A DNA stretch of 64,000 bases from Ancylobacter sp. WKF20 (GCF_029760895.1 NZ_CP121679.1:3392001-3456000); one strand, 5' to 3'; positions 17,864 to 27,726 are shown, counted from the first letter of the stretch. Numbers and translations: made by a program. Notes: generated by a model not told the origin, from the letters alone.

Positions 17864-18847
17864 ATGAACCGACGCGGCTTTCTCGCCGGACTGACAGCCG
17901 GCCTGACGGGTAGCATGGTCGCGAGGGGCGCCGCGCGCGCGCAGACAGCCGCCTCCTCGCCCGCGCTGGAAAGGCTGACGCTCTTCGTGCCCACCTCCCT
18001 TGGCGGCGGCGCGGCCCGCTGCGCCACCGCGATCGGGGACGCACTACGCGCGGAAGGCCTCGTGCGTCAGCTCGACACCGTCTATGCTCCAACGGAAATC
18101 AGCGCCGCGCTGGCACGCTTCCTCGAGCTCGGGCGTGGGCCGGACGATGTGATCATGGTGATGGGCGCGAGCCTCATCGGCGCCGGCATCCTGCAACGCG
18201 CGCCGCTGGAACTGGTGCTGCGCACGCCGATCGCCCGCCTCGCCTTCGAGCACCTCGTCCTCGCCGTGGCGTGGAACTCGGACATCGACACGCTGAAGGA
18301 ACTGACCATCGGTCTCAAGCTGGAGCCCGCCACCATCCGCTTCGTCGGTGGAGCGCGGGGGGGTGTGGAACACTTGCTGGTGGCTGATCTGGCCAGTCAG
18401 TCCGGCGTCGAGCCGCAGCGGCTCGCCTATGAGCCGCGACCACCGGGCGAGACCTCCGGCGCGCAGATCTTCAGCGGGCAGGCGAGCTGCGCGGTGGGCG
18501 GGCTCAGCGAGCTTCAGCTCGACATCAGCCTCGGCCGGCTGCGTGGGCTGGCCATCTCCTCCTCGCAGCGCCTGCCGGGGGTGAACATTCCCACCTTCGG
18601 CGAGATGGGCGTGGACATACGCTTGGATAATTGGCGGGGGATCTTCGCCCCGCCGGAAGCCCCGCCGGAGCAGCGGCAGCGGCTTGCGGGGCTGATCGCC
18701 CGGCTGATCCAGACGCCAAGCTGGCGGGCAACGCTGTTCCAGCACAACTGGATGAGCGCCTATCTGCCGATGCCGGCCTTTGGCGACTTCGTCACCGCGA
18801 CCCTCGCCCAGACCCGCCGGCAGCTCGCCGAGTTCGGCCTGAGCTGA
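17864..18847 (+). CDS. Bug/TctC-family periplasmic binding protein, Tat-exported
   Basis: A 327-residue tripartite tricarboxylate transporter receptor-like protein. It opens with a twin-arginine signal, MNRRGFLAGLTAG, and a cleavage site near ARAQTA at about 27-28. The rest shows the Bug pattern: LTLFVPTSLGGGAARCA for the first ligand loop and a C-terminal GIFAPPEAPPEQRQRL segment. It would bind a carboxylate in the periplasm. No TctA/TctB membrane subunits are nearby, as is common for orphan Bug proteins. ATG at 17864 is preferred to 17837 because it starts the signal peptide directly. Confidence 0.85.
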   Translation: MNRRGFLAGLTAGLTGSMVARGAARAQTAASSPALERLTLFVPTSLGGGAARCATAIGDALRAEGLVRQLDTVYAPTEISAALARFLELGRGPDDVIMVMGASLIGAGILQRAPLELVLRTPIARLAFEHLVLAVAWNSDIDTLKELTIGLKLEPATIRFVGGARGGVEHLLVADLASQSGVEPQRLAYEPRPPGETSGAQIFSGQASCAVGGLSELQLDISLGRLRGLAISSSQRLPGVNIPTFGEMGVDIRLDNWRGIFAPPEAPPEQRQRLAGLIARLIQTPSWRATLFQHNWMSAYLPMPAFGDFVTATLAQTRRQLAEFGLS

Positions 18848-18861
18848 GCCTTATCAAGGGC

Positions 18862-19803
18862 TTAGGCCGTGGCGATGGCCGGCGCGGGGCCCATGACGAA
18901 GCTGCCGCGTGCCTCGCGCACCGCGCCGGCGATGAAATCCTCGACCTCGCGGATGCGCCTGAGCTCATGGATGTCGGCATGGGTGACGAGCCAGTAGGCG
19001 CGGCGAAAACTCACTTCCGGCAATAGCCTGACCAGCTCGGGATGGGCCCGCGCGGCATAGTCGTGGAGGATGCCGACACCGGCGCCGGCCCGCACCGCCT
19101 CCATCTGCCCGACCACGCTGGCGCATTCCAGCCGCCGCGCCTCGATCTCGCGAAACGCCTCGAAATAGTCGAGCGCCGGCGAGTAGACGAGGTCCGGCAC
19201 ATAGGTCACCAAGAGGCAGCCAGTCAGTGCAGTGAGGTGGACGATCGGGCCAGTGCGATCAAGATAGTCGCGCGTGGCGTACACGCCCAGGCTGTAGTCG
19301 GTGAGCTTGCGCGCCACCAGCCGCCCCTCGGTCGGGCGCTGCAGGGTGACCGCGACATCCACCTCGCGCTTGGGCAGCGAGAAGCTGCGCGGCAGGGGCG
19401 CGAGCTGGATGGTCATGCCGGGATGCTCGTCGGCCAGCTTGCCGAGGCGCGGGGCGAGGAAATAGGTGCCGAAGCCGTCCGGCGCGCCGATGCGCACCGT
19501 GCCGGCGAGCGCGAGGTCGACATTGCCCAGCGCCGCCTGCGCCTGCAGCATCTCGGTCTCGATCCGCTCGGCATGGGCGAGCAGGCGCTCGCCGGCGGGG
19601 GTGAGCGCGCTTCCCGTGGTGCGCCGCTCGATCAGCTTGGAGCCGAGGCCGGCCTCCAGCGCGCCGAGCCGGCGCCCGACGGTGGCATGGTCGAGCCCGA
19701 GCTGGCGCGCCGCCGCCAGCATCTGCCCGGCCCGCGCCACGGCGAGGAAGATGCGCAGGTGATCCCAGTCCAAACCCGCCCCCTTGAGTTCTCTTGAGCC
19801 CAT
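18862..19803 (-). CDS. LysR-family transcriptional regulator
   Basis: A 313-residue LysR protein. The N-terminal winged helix begins DWDHLRIFLAVARAGQMLAAARQLGLDHATVGRRLGALE in the family pattern; residues 95-300 form the effector-binding domain. It is transcribed divergently from the methylmalonate-semialdehyde dehydrogenase gene with 98 bp between starts, the typical LysR-target arrangement, so it probably controls mmsA. The effector is unknown; a valine- or inositol-catabolic intermediate is a guess from the neighbour. ATG at 19803 gives the standard N-terminus. Confidence 0.9.
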   Translation of the reverse strand: MGSRELKGAGLDWDHLRIFLAVARAGQMLAAARQLGLDHATVGRRLGALEAGLGSKLIERRTTGSALTPAGERLLAHAERIETEMLQAQAALGNVDLALAGTVRIGAPDGFGTYFLAPRLGKLADEHPGMTIQLAPLPRSFSLPKREVDVAVTLQRPTEGRLVARKLTDYSLGVYATRDYLDRTGPIVHLTALTGCLLVTYVPDLVYSPALDYFEAFREIEARRLECASVVGQMEAVRAGAGVGILHDYAARAHPELVRLLPEVSFRRAYWLVTHADIHELRRIREVEDFIAGAVREARGSFVMGPAPAIATA

Positions 19804-19901
19804 GCCCGCACAACGGATGATGAAACATCGTCGTTGAAGTGCGCTCATTCCACAAGCACAACCATCGTCACAGGCAACAGACAAACCGAAGGGAAAACGC
19901 C

Positions 19902-21392
19902 ATGGCGGTTATCGGCCATTACATCGGCGGCAAGGTCGTGAACACGGCGGGGCGCACCGCCCCGGTCTTCGATCCCTCGACCGGCGCGCAGTCCGGCGAG
20001 GTGCTGCTGGCCTCCACCGCCACGGTGGGCGAGGCGGTAGCGAACGCCGCCAAGGCCTTCCCGGCCTGGGCCGACACCCCGCCGCTGACCCGCGCGCGCA
20101 TCATGTTCAAGTTCAAGGCGCTGCTGGAGCGCGACATCGACGCGCTCGCCACCGCCATCACCAAGGAACATGGCAAGACCTTCGAGGACGCCAAGGGCGA
20201 AGTCACCCGCGGCATCGAAGTGGTCGAGTTCGCCTGCGGCATCCCGCATCTGATGCGCGGCGACTTCACCGAGCAGGTGGCGCGCGGCGTCGACGTGTTC
20301 TCGGCCCGCCATCCCCTCGGCGTGGTCGCCGGCATCACCCCGTTCAACTTCCCGGCCATGGTGCCGATGTGGATGTTCCCGGTGGCGCTCGCCTGCGGCA
20401 ACGCCTTCGTGCTCAAGCCCTCCGAGAAGGACCCGTCCGCCTCGCTGCTGCTGGCCGAGCTGCTCTCGGAAGCCGGCCTGCCGGCCGGCGTGTTCAACGT
20501 GGTGCAGGGCGACAAGGAAGCGGTCGACGCGCTGCTCACCCACCCGGACATCGCCGCGGTGAGCTTCGTCGGCTCCACCGCCATCGGCGAATATGTCTAC
20601 AAGACCGCCTGCGCGGCTGGTAAGCGGGCGCAGGCGCTGTGCGGCGCCAAGAACCACCTCGTGGTGATGCCCGACGCCGATCTCGACAAGACCGTCGACG
20701 CGCTGATGGGCGCCGGCTACGGCTCGGCCGGCGAGCGCTGCATGGCGGTCTCGGTCGCCGTGGCGGTGGGCGGCGTCGGCGACGCGCTGCTCGAAAAGCT
20801 CGTGCCGAAGGTGCGCGCGCTGAAGGTCGGCCCCGGCCTCGACCCGGACAGCGAGATGGGCCCGCTCGTCACCAAGGAGCACCTCGCCAAGGTGCGCGGC
20901 TATATTGACGACGGCGTCGCCGCCGGCGCCAAGCTCGTGGTCGACGGGCGCGATCTCAAGCTGCAGGGCTATGAGAACGGCTATTTCCTCGGCGGCACGC
21001 TGTTCGACAACGTGACCCCGGAGATGAAGATCTACAAGGAAGAGATCTTCGGCCCGGTGCTCTCGGTGGTGCGCGTCGACCGCTATGACGAGGCGCTGAA
21101 GCTGGTCAACGACCACGAATATGGCAATGGCGCCGCCATCTTCACCCGCGACGGCGATAGCGCCCGCGCCTTCGACCGCGACGCCAAGGCCGGCATGATC
21201 GGCATCAACGTGCCGATCCCGGTGCCGGTGGCGTTCCACTCCTTCGGTGGCTGGAAGCGGTCGATCTTCGGGGATCGCAACGTCTACGGCATGGAAGGCG
21301 TGGGCTTCTACACCAAGATGAAGACCACCACCGCCCGCTGGCCCACCGGCATCCGCGAAGGCGCCCAGTTCGTCATGCCGACGACGGGCTGA
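19902..21392 (+). CDS. mmsA: CoA-acylating methylmalonate-semialdehyde dehydrogenase
   Basis: A 496-residue aldehyde dehydrogenase of the MmsA/IolA group. The N-terminus [29 protein letters not shown] and the active-site context [14 protein letters not shown] (catalytic Cys about 280) are diagnostic, and [16 protein letters not shown] is the family NAD-binding stretch. It converts methylmalonate or malonate semialdehyde to propionyl-CoA or acetyl-CoA with NAD and CoA, in valine or myo-inositol breakdown. No other valine or inositol genes are in the window. It is divergent from LysR. Confidence 0.95.
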   Translation: MAVIGHYIGGKVVNTAGRTAPVFDPSTGAQSGEVLLASTATVGEAVANAAKAFPAWADTPPLTRARIMFKFKALLERDIDALATAITKEHGKTFEDAKGEVTRGIEVVEFACGIPHLMRGDFTEQVARGVDVFSARHPLGVVAGITPFNFPAMVPMWMFPVALACGNAFVLKPSEKDPSASLLLAELLSEAGLPAGVFNVVQGDKEAVDALLTHPDIAAVSFVGSTAIGEYVYKTACAAGKRAQALCGAKNHLVVMPDADLDKTVDALMGAGYGSAGERCMAVSVAVAVGGVGDALLEKLVPKVRALKVGPGLDPDSEMGPLVTKEHLAKVRGYIDDGVAAGAKLVVDGRDLKLQGYENGYFLGGTLFDNVTPEMKIYKEEIFGPVLSVVRVDRYDEALKLVNDHEYGNGAAIFTRDGDSARAFDRDAKAGMIGINVPIPVPVAFHSFGGWKRSIFGDRNVYGMEGVGFYTKMKTTTARWPTGIREGAQFVMPTTG

Positions 21393-22048
21393 GGGAGGCT
21401 TTTCCCGCCTACACGGGAGCCCGCTCTCTTAACCTCTCCCCGTTGGGGAGAGGGAGTTTGCCGCACGGCGCGGCCGTCATCCCCGGGCTTGGCCCGGGGA
21501 TCCATGACTTCTTGCGTTCAGCGCCAAAGACGTGGATGGCCGGGCCAAGCCCGGCCATGACGGCGTTCTGGGAAGGTCGCTCCCCCGCACGGCGTCATCC
21601 CGGACGGCCGCAGGCCGATCCGGGATCGTGCGCCGCTTTTCAGCGCCACTAGAGCGCGCCGCTCCGCAGCCGATCCCGGCTCTTCGCTTCGCTCCGGCCG
21701 GGATGACGATCTTTTATTGAGCCGTCCCCGCCATGACGGCGTTTCACGAGGATTGGGCGCGCCAATCGGGCTGTCGGCCTCCTGCACCTCTCCCCGATGG
21801 GGAGAGGGAGTATGCCCCACCACACGACGTCATCCCCGGACTTGATCCGGGGATCCACGACTTCGACCGCGCGCGCGGCGCCAAAGACGTGGATGGCCGG
21901 GCCAAGCCCGGCCATGACGGCGTTCTGGGAAGTTCGCTCCCCCGCACGGCGTCATCCCGGACGGCCGCAGGCCGATCCGGGATCGGTTTCGTCAATCGGG
22001 CTCCACGACCCCTTAACCTCTCCCCGTCGGGGACAGGGAGCGTTCCCC
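21393..22048. repeat. 656-bp gene-free space filled with two blocks of palindromic repeats
   Basis: No gene is visible between the convergent ends of mmsA and tyrC. Two blocks, 21433-21716 and 21783-22042, each begin with a CTCTCCCC-GGGGAGAGG hairpin. Each continues with GTCATCCCCGG..CCGGGGATCCA, GTGGATGGCCGGGCCAAGC..CCATGAC, and GTCATCCCGGACGGCCGCAG..CCGATCCGGGATCG units in the same order. A third CTCTCCCC hairpin closes the second block at about 22018. The conserved order suggests block duplication of a composite element. Confidence 0.85.
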
Positions 22049-22984
22049 TCACTCCGGCTCGCGGCCGAAGTTCGGCGCTGCCGTCTCCTGGCCGATCTCG
22101 ATGATCGAGCGGCGGATGGCGCGGGTGCGGGTGAACAGGTTGAACAGCGTCTCGCCCTGCTCCCACCTGATCGCCCGCTGAAGCGCGATCAGGTCCTCGG
22201 TGAAACGGCCGAGCACCTCGATCACCGCCTCGCGGTTGTTGAGAAACACGTCGCGCCACATGGTCGGGTCGGAGGCGGCGATGCGGGTGAAGTCGCGGAA
22301 GCCGCCGGCGGAGAACTTGATGACCTCGGACTGGGTGATCTTCTCCAGATCCGCCGCCGTGCCGACGATGTTGTAGGCGATGAGATGGGGCACATGCGAG
22401 GTGATGGCGAGCACCAGATCATGATGCTCAGGGCTCATCACCTCGACATTGGCGCCCATCGCCGCCCAGAACGCGGTAAGCCGCGCCACCGCGTCCTCAT
22501 CCGCCCCCTCGGGCGGGGTGAGGATCGACCAGCGGTTCTTGAACAGCGTGGCAAAGCCCGCATCGGGGCCGGAATATTCCGTGCCCGCCACCGGATGGCC
22601 GGGGATGATATGCACCCGCTCGCCGATATGGGCGCGCAGCGCGGTGAGCACCGAACCCTTGACCGAGCCGACATCCGAGACGATGGCGCCCGGCTTCAGA
22701 TGCGGGGCAATGGCCTCAGCCACCGCGCCCATGGCGCCGACCGGCACGCAGAGAATGACCAGATCGGCATCGCTTACCGCCTCGGCCGGCGAGGCGGCGA
22801 CCTCGTCGGCAATGCCGAGCTCGGCGACGCGGGCGCGCACCTCGGGCGCCGCGTCGTAAGCGACGCTTACTTCCGCGAGCTGGCGCACATCGACCGCGCG
22901 CAGGATCGACGAGCCGATCAGCCCGAGGCCGATGATGGTGAGCCGGCCGACCAGCGGGCGCGGCAGCGGCGGATCAAGCACCAT
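22049..22984 (-). CDS. tyrC: Prephenate/arogenate (cyclohexadienyl) dehydrogenase
   Basis: A 311-residue TyrA-family dehydrogenase. GLGLIGSS at 19-26 is the NAD(P) Rossmann motif, VSDVGSVKG the substrate loop, and [12 protein letters not shown] contains the catalytic His and substrate-binding residues. [18 protein letters not shown] is the dimer helix. It oxidatively decarboxylates prephenate or arogenate on the way to tyrosine. The start overlaps hisC by 11 bp, so chorismate mutase, aminotransferase and dehydrogenase form one operon. Whether prephenate or arogenate is preferred is not decided by sequence. Confidence 0.92.
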   Translation of the reverse strand: MVLDPPLPRPLVGRLTIIGLGLIGSSILRAVDVRQLAEVSVAYDAAPEVRARVAELGIADEVAASPAEAVSDADLVILCVPVGAMGAVAEAIAPHLKPGAIVSDVGSVKGSVLTALRAHIGERVHIIPGHPVAGTEYSGPDAGFATLFKNRWSILTPPEGADEDAVARLTAFWAAMGANVEVMSPEHHDLVLAITSHVPHLIAYNIVGTAADLEKITQSEVIKFSAGGFRDFTRIAASDPTMWRDVFLNNREAVIEVLGRFTEDLIALQRAIRWEQGETLFNLFTRTRAIRRSIIEIGQETAAPNFGREPE

Positions 22985-24092
22985 GGCCGGCGCTCCCCAG
23001 AAACTCGGTCAGCGTGGCGACCAGCAGCTCATTGGCCTCCTGCGTGCCGATGGTGAGGCGCAGCGCGCCCGGCAGGCCGTAGGAATCCATGCGCCGCAGG
23101 ATCAGCCCGCGCTCCATCAGAAAGGCGTCGGCGTCGCGTGCGGTCTTGCCGGGCGTCTCGGGGAAATGCACCAGCACGAAATTGGTCACGCTCGGCGTCA
23201 CGGTGAGGCCGAGGCCGGTCAGCGCCGCCGTCATCCAGGGCAGCCACTGCTCATTATGCGCGACGGCGCGCTCGACATGCGAGGCATCCTCGATCGCCGC
23301 CACCGCCGCGGCGATGCCGGGCGCGGAGACGTTGAAGGCGCCGCGAATGCGGTTGATGGCGTCGATCACCTCGGCCGGGCCGTACATCCAGCCGACGCGC
23401 AGCGCGGCAAGGCCGTGGATCTTCGAGAAGGTGCGCAGCATCACCACATTGGGCGAGGTGGCGACCAGCTCGATGCCGGCCTCATAGTCGTTGCGCCGGA
23501 CATATTCGGCATAGGCCGCGTCGAGCGCCAGCAGCACATGCGGCGGCAGGCCCTTCTGCAGGCGCTTGATCTCGTCGAAGGGCAGATAGGTGCCGGTCGG
23601 GTTATTCGGATTGGCGAGGAAGACCACGCGCGTCTTCTCGGTCACCGCCGCCAGCAGAGCGTCGACATCGCTGGTGAGGTTGGTCTCCGGCGCGATCACC
23701 GGCGTCGCGCCGGCCGCCAGCGCGGCGATGCGGTAGACCAGGAAGCCGTATTGCGAATAGAGCACCTCGTCGCCCGGGCCGGCAAAGGCCAGCGCGGTGA
23801 GCATCAACAGCTCATCCGAGCCGGTGCCGCAGACGATGCGCGCGGGATCGAGCCCATAGGCCGCGCCAATGGCGGCGCGCAGCTTCGTCGACGAGCCATC
23901 GGGATAAAGCTCCAGCGCGCCCGCGTCGCGGAAGGCCTCAATTGCCTTCGGACTGGCGCCGAGCGGGTTCTCGTTCGCCGAGAGCTTATGCACCTTCACG
24001 CCGGCCCCCGCCTGCGCCTTGCCGGGCACATAGGCCTCGATCGCCTGCACACCGGGGCGCGGGACGGGACGGCTGGGAGAGGTGGCGGACAT
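22974..24092 (-). CDS. hisC: Histidinol-phosphate/aromatic aminotransferase
   Basis: A 372-residue fold-type I aminotransferase of the HisC family. [18 protein letters not shown] near the N-terminus, [12 protein letters not shown] and [16 protein letters not shown] (PLP lysine about 225) are the usual HisC motifs. Lying between chorismate mutase and tyrC, with no other his genes, it more likely works mainly as an aromatic (AroJ/HisC2-type) transaminase of tyrosine and phenylalanine synthesis. It may still serve histidine synthesis. It overlaps tyrC by 11 bp and follows chorismate mutase by 51 bp. Confidence 0.9.
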   Translation of the reverse strand: MSATSPSRPVPRPGVQAIEAYVPGKAQAGAGVKVHKLSANENPLGASPKAIEAFRDAGALELYPDGSSTKLRAAIGAAYGLDPARIVCGTGSDELLMLTALAFAGPGDEVLYSQYGFLVYRIAALAAGATPVIAPETNLTSDVDALLAAVTEKTRVVFLANPNNPTGTYLPFDEIKRLQKGLPPHVLLALDAAYAEYVRRNDYEAGIELVATSPNVVMLRTFSKIHGLAALRVGWMYGPAEVIDAINRIRGAFNVSAPGIAAAVAAIEDASHVERAVAHNEQWLPWMTAALTGLGLTVTPSVTNFVLVHFPETPGKTARDADAFLMERGLILRRMDSYGLPGALRLTIGTQEANELLVATLTEFLGSAGHGA

Positions 24093-24143
24093 GACAGGCT
24101 CCGGGAGCGGCGGGCGGGAGGGAGGTCGGTCGAAGGCGGCAGA

Positions 24144-25076
24144 TCAGCGTTGCGCGGGATGCTGCGGCGAATGGGTATAGCGGCTCGCATGGGAGCCGAC
24201 GAGGGCAGCGGCGCGCACCGAGGCGCCGGCAGCGCGCAGCGCGGCGAGCACCGTGTCGAGCCCGACCGCCCCGCCCACGGGAATGGAGGCGAGCAGCGCC
24301 GCCCCGTCGAGCCCCCGGTCGGGCACCGCGATCACTTCGGCGAGCGGGGCGAGCGCGCGGGCGGCATGGGCGGTCCAGCCGGCGACATGCAGGCTCCAGG
24401 TCTCCACCTCCGTCACCGCGCCATCGGTCACCGGATGAGCGATACAGAACACCGGCAGGCCGGCGGGGTGGTCGGCACGCTCCACGAAAGGCAGCCGCGC
24501 GATGATCTTCGGCGCGTGCTCGCCCTCGAGCGCGGTCCACCACGCCCCGGCGCCGGGCGCGGCAAAGGCCGGCACGAGGCCGAGATCGCCCTTGGAACCG
24601 GCGACCGCCGCGACGACGCCCATCGCCCCCATATGGGCGACGAAGGGCACGGTGAAGCCGAAATGAAAGCGCGCGCTGTCGCGCATCGCCGCTTCGCCCG
24701 AGGCGAGGTCGGCATGCACGGCATAGGGCGCCTGGACATAGGTGAAGGTGGAGATGATGACGCGCCAGATGCCCTCGACCGTATCCAGCGGGAGAATGCC
24801 GCGATGCCGGTCGACGATCATCCGCATCATCGAGGCCTCGCGCGCCGGGCGGAAAGCCGAGCCGCCCTCGGCCGCGCGCGAGCGCTTCACCGCCACCAGC
24901 CGGTCGATGATCTCGCTGCGCTCGATCAAAAGCGCGTGCATCCCCGCGTCGATGCGGTCGATCTCCGCCCGCAGCACGGCGAGGTCCACGCCGGGCACGG
25001 CCGGCGTGCCATCCGGCACGGCGGCGGGTGCCGGGTCCAGCGGTTGCGGCGCGGGGCTTTTGGGCATCTCGTTCAT
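24144..25076 (-). CDS. Chorismate mutase (AroQ type) with long C-terminal domain
   Basis: A 310-residue protein. Residues about 33-115 are an AroQ-class helical chorismate mutase (LRAEIDRIDAGMHALLIERSEIIDRLVAVKR...), which turns chorismate into prephenate. Residues 120-310 form a separate domain with FHFGFTVPFVAHMGAMGVVAAVAGSKGDLGLVPAF. This looks faintly like the periplasmic-binding-type fold of prephenate dehydratases but lacks clear catalytic motifs. Alphaproteobacteria commonly carry this two-domain form. It heads the hisC-tyrC operon and is divergent from metX. Whether the second domain is catalytic or regulatory is unknown. Confidence 0.85.
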   Translation of the reverse strand: MNEMPKSPAPQPLDPAPAAVPDGTPAVPGVDLAVLRAEIDRIDAGMHALLIERSEIIDRLVAVKRSRAAEGGSAFRPAREASMMRMIVDRHRGILPLDTVEGIWRVIISTFTYVQAPYAVHADLASGEAAMRDSARFHFGFTVPFVAHMGAMGVVAAVAGSKGDLGLVPAFAAPGAGAWWTALEGEHAPKIIARLPFVERADHPAGLPVFCIAHPVTDGAVTEVETWSLHVAGWTAHAARALAPLAEVIAVPDRGLDGAALLASIPVGGAVGLDTVLAALRAAGASVRAAALVGSHASRYTHSPQHPAQR

Positions 25077-25248
25077 CGGCCGCACTCCTACCCCCGCGCG
25101 TGCGCGGTGCAAAACAAATTTTGCCGCCGGATTTATGCTATGCCGGCCGCCCGCCACCATATTGACAAGCGGCGTCTGTGGCTTCATCGGATCGTCCGGT
25201 ATAACGAACCATTCGTCCGGTTGGACGATTGCTTGAGTTGAGGGTGGT
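25077..25248 (+). promoter_or_regulatory. metX upstream region with TCGTCCGG boxes
   Basis: TCGTCCGG occurs at 25192-25199 and 25213-25220. The second copy begins a perfect inverted repeat, TCGTCC-GGTT-GGACGA (25213-25228), ending 20 bases before the metX ATG. TTGACA at 25163-25168 could be a -35 element, but no well-spaced -10 follows. The position of the boxes, downstream of the probable promoter, would suit a repressor of methionine genes. I looked for a SAM-II riboswitch, frequent before metX in this group, and did not find its conserved elements. Confidence 0.45.
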
Positions 25249-26418
25249 ATGCTGGAGAGGACCATCGTCGAAGCGGCCCGCGCCGAGGCGGACCAGCCGC
25301 ACTCGCCCGTGGCGCATTTCGGCCCGGACAAGCCGCTCAAGCTCGATGCCGGCGGCGAGCTCAGCCCGTTCCAGATCGCCTACCAGACCTATGGCACGCT
25401 GAACGCGGCGCGCTCCAACGCCATCCTGATCTGCCACGCGCTTTCCGGCGACCAGCACGCGGCGAATGTCCATCCCGTCACCGGCAAGCCCGGCTGGTGG
25501 GAGACGCTGATCGGGCCGGGCAAGCCGATCGACACCGACCGCTTCTTCGTCATCGCCTCCAATGTGCTGGGCGGCTGTCTCGGCACCACCGGCCCGTCCT
25601 CCACCAACCCGGCCACCGGCCAGCCCTATGGGCTCGATCTGCCGGTCGTCACCATTGGCGACATGGTGCGGGCGCAGGCCATGCTGATCGACCATCTCGG
25701 CATTGAGCGCCTGCTCGCCGTGGTCGGTGGCTCGATGGGCGGCATGCAGGTGCTGCAATGGGCGGCGAGCTACCCCGAGCGCGTCTTCGCCGCCATGCCC
25801 ATCGCCACCGCCGCGCGCCATTCGGCGCAGAACATCGCCTTCCACGAGGTCGGCCGCCAGGCGGTGATGGCCGATCCGGACTGGCGCGGCGGGCGCTATC
25901 TCGCGGAGGGCACCAGCCCGCGCCGGGGCCTCTCGGTCGCGCGCATGGCCGCGCACATCACCTATATGTCCGACTCATCGCTGCACCGGAAGTTCGGCCG
26001 GCGCCTGCAGGACCGCGCCGGGCGCACCTTCTCCTTCGACGCGGACTTCCAGGTGGAATCCTATCTGCGCTACCAGGGCGAATCCTTCGTCGACCGCTTC
26101 GACGCCAATTCCTATCTCTATGTCACCCGCGCCATGGATTATTTCGACCTCGCGGCGGATTATGGCGGCGTGCTGGCCAATGCCTTCAAGGGCGCGAAGA
26201 CCCGCTTCTGCTTGGTCTCCTTCACCTCCGACTGGCTGTTCACCACGGCGGATTCGCGCGCCATCGTGCACGCGCTCAATGCGTCCGGCGCGCAGGTCTC
26301 GTTTGCCGAGATCGACAGCGACAAGGGCCATGACGCCTTCCTGCTCGACGAGCCGGAATTCTTCGCCATCACCCGCGGCTTCATCGACGCCGCCGCCCGC
26401 GCCGTGGGGGTGAGCTGA
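25249..26418 (+). CDS. metX: Homoserine O-acyltransferase (MetX)
   Basis: A 389-residue alpha/beta-hydrolase-fold acyltransferase. The catalytic triad is Ser162 (GGSMGGMQ), Asp328 (TSDWLF) and His361 (DKGHDAF). It transfers an acetyl or succinyl group from CoA to homoserine, the first committed step of methionine synthesis. MetX proteins are usually acetyltransferases, although some proteobacterial MetX use succinyl-CoA, so the donor is left open. Its stop overlaps the metW start (TGATG), the usual alphaproteobacterial metX-metW pair. Confidence 0.95.
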   Translation: MLERTIVEAARAEADQPHSPVAHFGPDKPLKLDAGGELSPFQIAYQTYGTLNAARSNAILICHALSGDQHAANVHPVTGKPGWWETLIGPGKPIDTDRFFVIASNVLGGCLGTTGPSSTNPATGQPYGLDLPVVTIGDMVRAQAMLIDHLGIERLLAVVGGSMGGMQVLQWAASYPERVFAAMPIATAARHSAQNIAFHEVGRQAVMADPDWRGGRYLAEGTSPRRGLSVARMAAHITYMSDSSLHRKFGRRLQDRAGRTFSFDADFQVESYLRYQGESFVDRFDANSYLYVTRAMDYFDLAADYGGVLANAFKGAKTRFCLVSFTSDWLFTTADSRAIVHALNASGAQVSFAEIDSDKGHDAFLLDEPEFFAITRGFIDAAARAVGVS

Positions 26419-27101
26419 TGTCGCCGCGCGAGACCGCCCTGAAGGAGCTGAAGAACCGCGACCTCACCATGCGCGAGGCCGCACGCGCCGCCTCCGGCAA
26501 GCGTATCGACCTGCTGCTGATCGCCGACATGGTGAAGCCCGGCTCGCGCGTGCTGGATGTCGGCTCCGGCGACGGCGAATTGCTGGAACTGCTCGCCACC
26601 ACGCGCGGCTGCGACGCGCGCGGCATCGAATTGTCGCGCGAGGGCGTCAATGCCGGCGTCGCGCGCGGCCTGCCGATCATCCAGGGCGACGCCGATGTCG
26701 ACCTGGCCGACTACCCCGACAACGCCTTCGACTATGTGATCCTGTCGCAGACCATCCAGGCGACGCGCCGGCCGAAATGGGTGCTGGAGCAGATGCTGCG
26801 CGTCGGCACGCGGGCCATCGTCTCCTTCCCCAATTTCGGCTTCTGGCGGATGCGGCTCGACCTCCTGATCAACGGCCGGATGCCGAGCACGGACAACCTG
26901 CCTTATAGCTGGCACGACACGCCCAACATCCATTTCTGCACCATCCGCGACTTCGTCGATCTGGTGGAGGAGGTGGGCGCGAAGATCGAGACCGCGACCG
27001 CGCTCGACGCCTCCGGCCACCCGGTGCGGGTCAATCTGCCCTGGGCGGTGTGGAACCTGCTCGGCGAGCAGGCGGTGTTCCTGCTCTCGCGGAAGGGCTG
27101 A
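26418..27101 (+). CDS. metW: Methionine biosynthesis protein MetW
   Basis: A 227-residue class I methyltransferase-fold protein with SAM-binding motif I VLDVGSGDGEL (45-55). Family features include ILSQTIQATRRPKWVL and NFGFWRMRLDLLINGRMP. MetW is needed for full MetX activity in several bacteria and is thought to form a complex with it. Any methyltransferase activity is unproven. Its ATG shares one base with the metX stop, indicating translational coupling. Confidence 0.95.
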   Translation: MSPRETALKELKNRDLTMREAARAASGKRIDLLLIADMVKPGSRVLDVGSGDGELLELLATTRGCDARGIELSREGVNAGVARGLPIIQGDADVDLADYPDNAFDYVILSQTIQATRRPKWVLEQMLRVGTRAIVSFPNFGFWRMRLDLLINGRMPSTDNLPYSWHDTPNIHFCTIRDFVDLVEEVGAKIETATALDASGHPVRVNLPWAVWNLLGEQAVFLLSRKG

Positions 27102-27114
27102 GGGGGGCGGCGCT

Positions 27115-27438
27115 TCAGCGCGCAAGGCGCCGCTGCAGGAAGGCCTGCATGTCGCGCCGGCCATCGGTAATGGCGACGATGAAAACCGTAGGGCCTTGGA
27201 CCGCATAGATCATGCGGTAGGCCTGATGGTGCAGTTCGCGGAACTCGGTAGCGCCGAAGATCGCCAATTCCTTGGGCGCGTTGCCGCGCAACGGCATCTC
27301 CGCGAGGGTGGCGAGCTTCTGCTGAAGCACCGTCAGTACCTCTTCCGCGCGGGCCGCGGATTCACTCGCTGTGATGAACTGGCGGATTTCGTTGAGATCG
27401 CGCGCCGCCGGGCGGGTTAGTTCCACCTCATACCGCAT
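27115..27438 (-). CDS. ParE/RelE-family toxin
   Basis: A 107-residue ParE/RelE-superfamily protein. MRYEVELTRPAARDLNEIRQF is the ParE N-terminal pattern, and the body ends in YRMIYAVQGPTVFIVAITDGRRDM, the conserved strand pair. It is the predicted toxin of a type II pair with the Phd-like gene 15 bp upstream. ParE-type toxins poison gyrase and RelE-type toxins cleave mRNA; the sequence here is closer to ParE but this is not decisive. ATG at 27438 is preferred to a TTG one codon earlier. Confidence 0.85.
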   Translation of the reverse strand: MRYEVELTRPAARDLNEIRQFITASESAARAEEVLTVLQQKLATLAEMPLRGNAPKELAIFGATEFRELHHQAYRMIYAVQGPTVFIVAITDGRRDMQAFLQRRLAR

Positions 27439-27453
27439 CAACGGCGCCTCGGC

Positions 27454-27726
27454 TCAGTCCAGCGAGCCGTCGCGAACGCGCCGCATCGCCTCCTCAAGGG
27501 GTATCGTGTTACCCTCGCGAATATCCTTCTGACCCATCTGGACGATCCGCAGCATCGCGATCGCCTCCTGCATCTCCTCATAGGAATCGATGTCCTGCAG
27601 CACCGCCTTGGCCTCGCCGTTCACGGTGATGATCATCGGCTGCTGGTGCTCGGCGAGCTTGGCGATGACCTCGGCGGCGTTGGCCTTGAGGTAGCTGATC
27701 GGCTTGATGCGTTCGGACAGCTTCAT
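27454..27726 (-). CDS. Phd/YefM-family antitoxin
   Basis: A 90-residue antitoxin. The N-terminal DNA-binding part (KPISYLKANAAEVIAKLAEHQQPMIITVNGEAKAVLQDIDSYEEM pattern) is typical Phd/YefM. The acidic/arginine C-terminus would wrap the toxin. It precedes the toxin gene in the same operon, the usual antitoxin-first order, and probably represses the operon together with the toxin. Its ATG at 27726 has a purine-rich AGG region upstream. Confidence 0.87.
   Translation of the reverse strand: MKLSERIKPISYLKANAAEVIAKLAEHQQPMIITVNGEAKAVLQDIDSYEEMQEAIAMLRIVQMGQKDIREGNTIPLEEAMRRVRDGSLD

Noticed and set aside
25080..25248. SAM-II riboswitch upstream of metX
   Set aside because: The conserved pseudoknot elements, including the GCTAAAA-type segment, were not found by eye.
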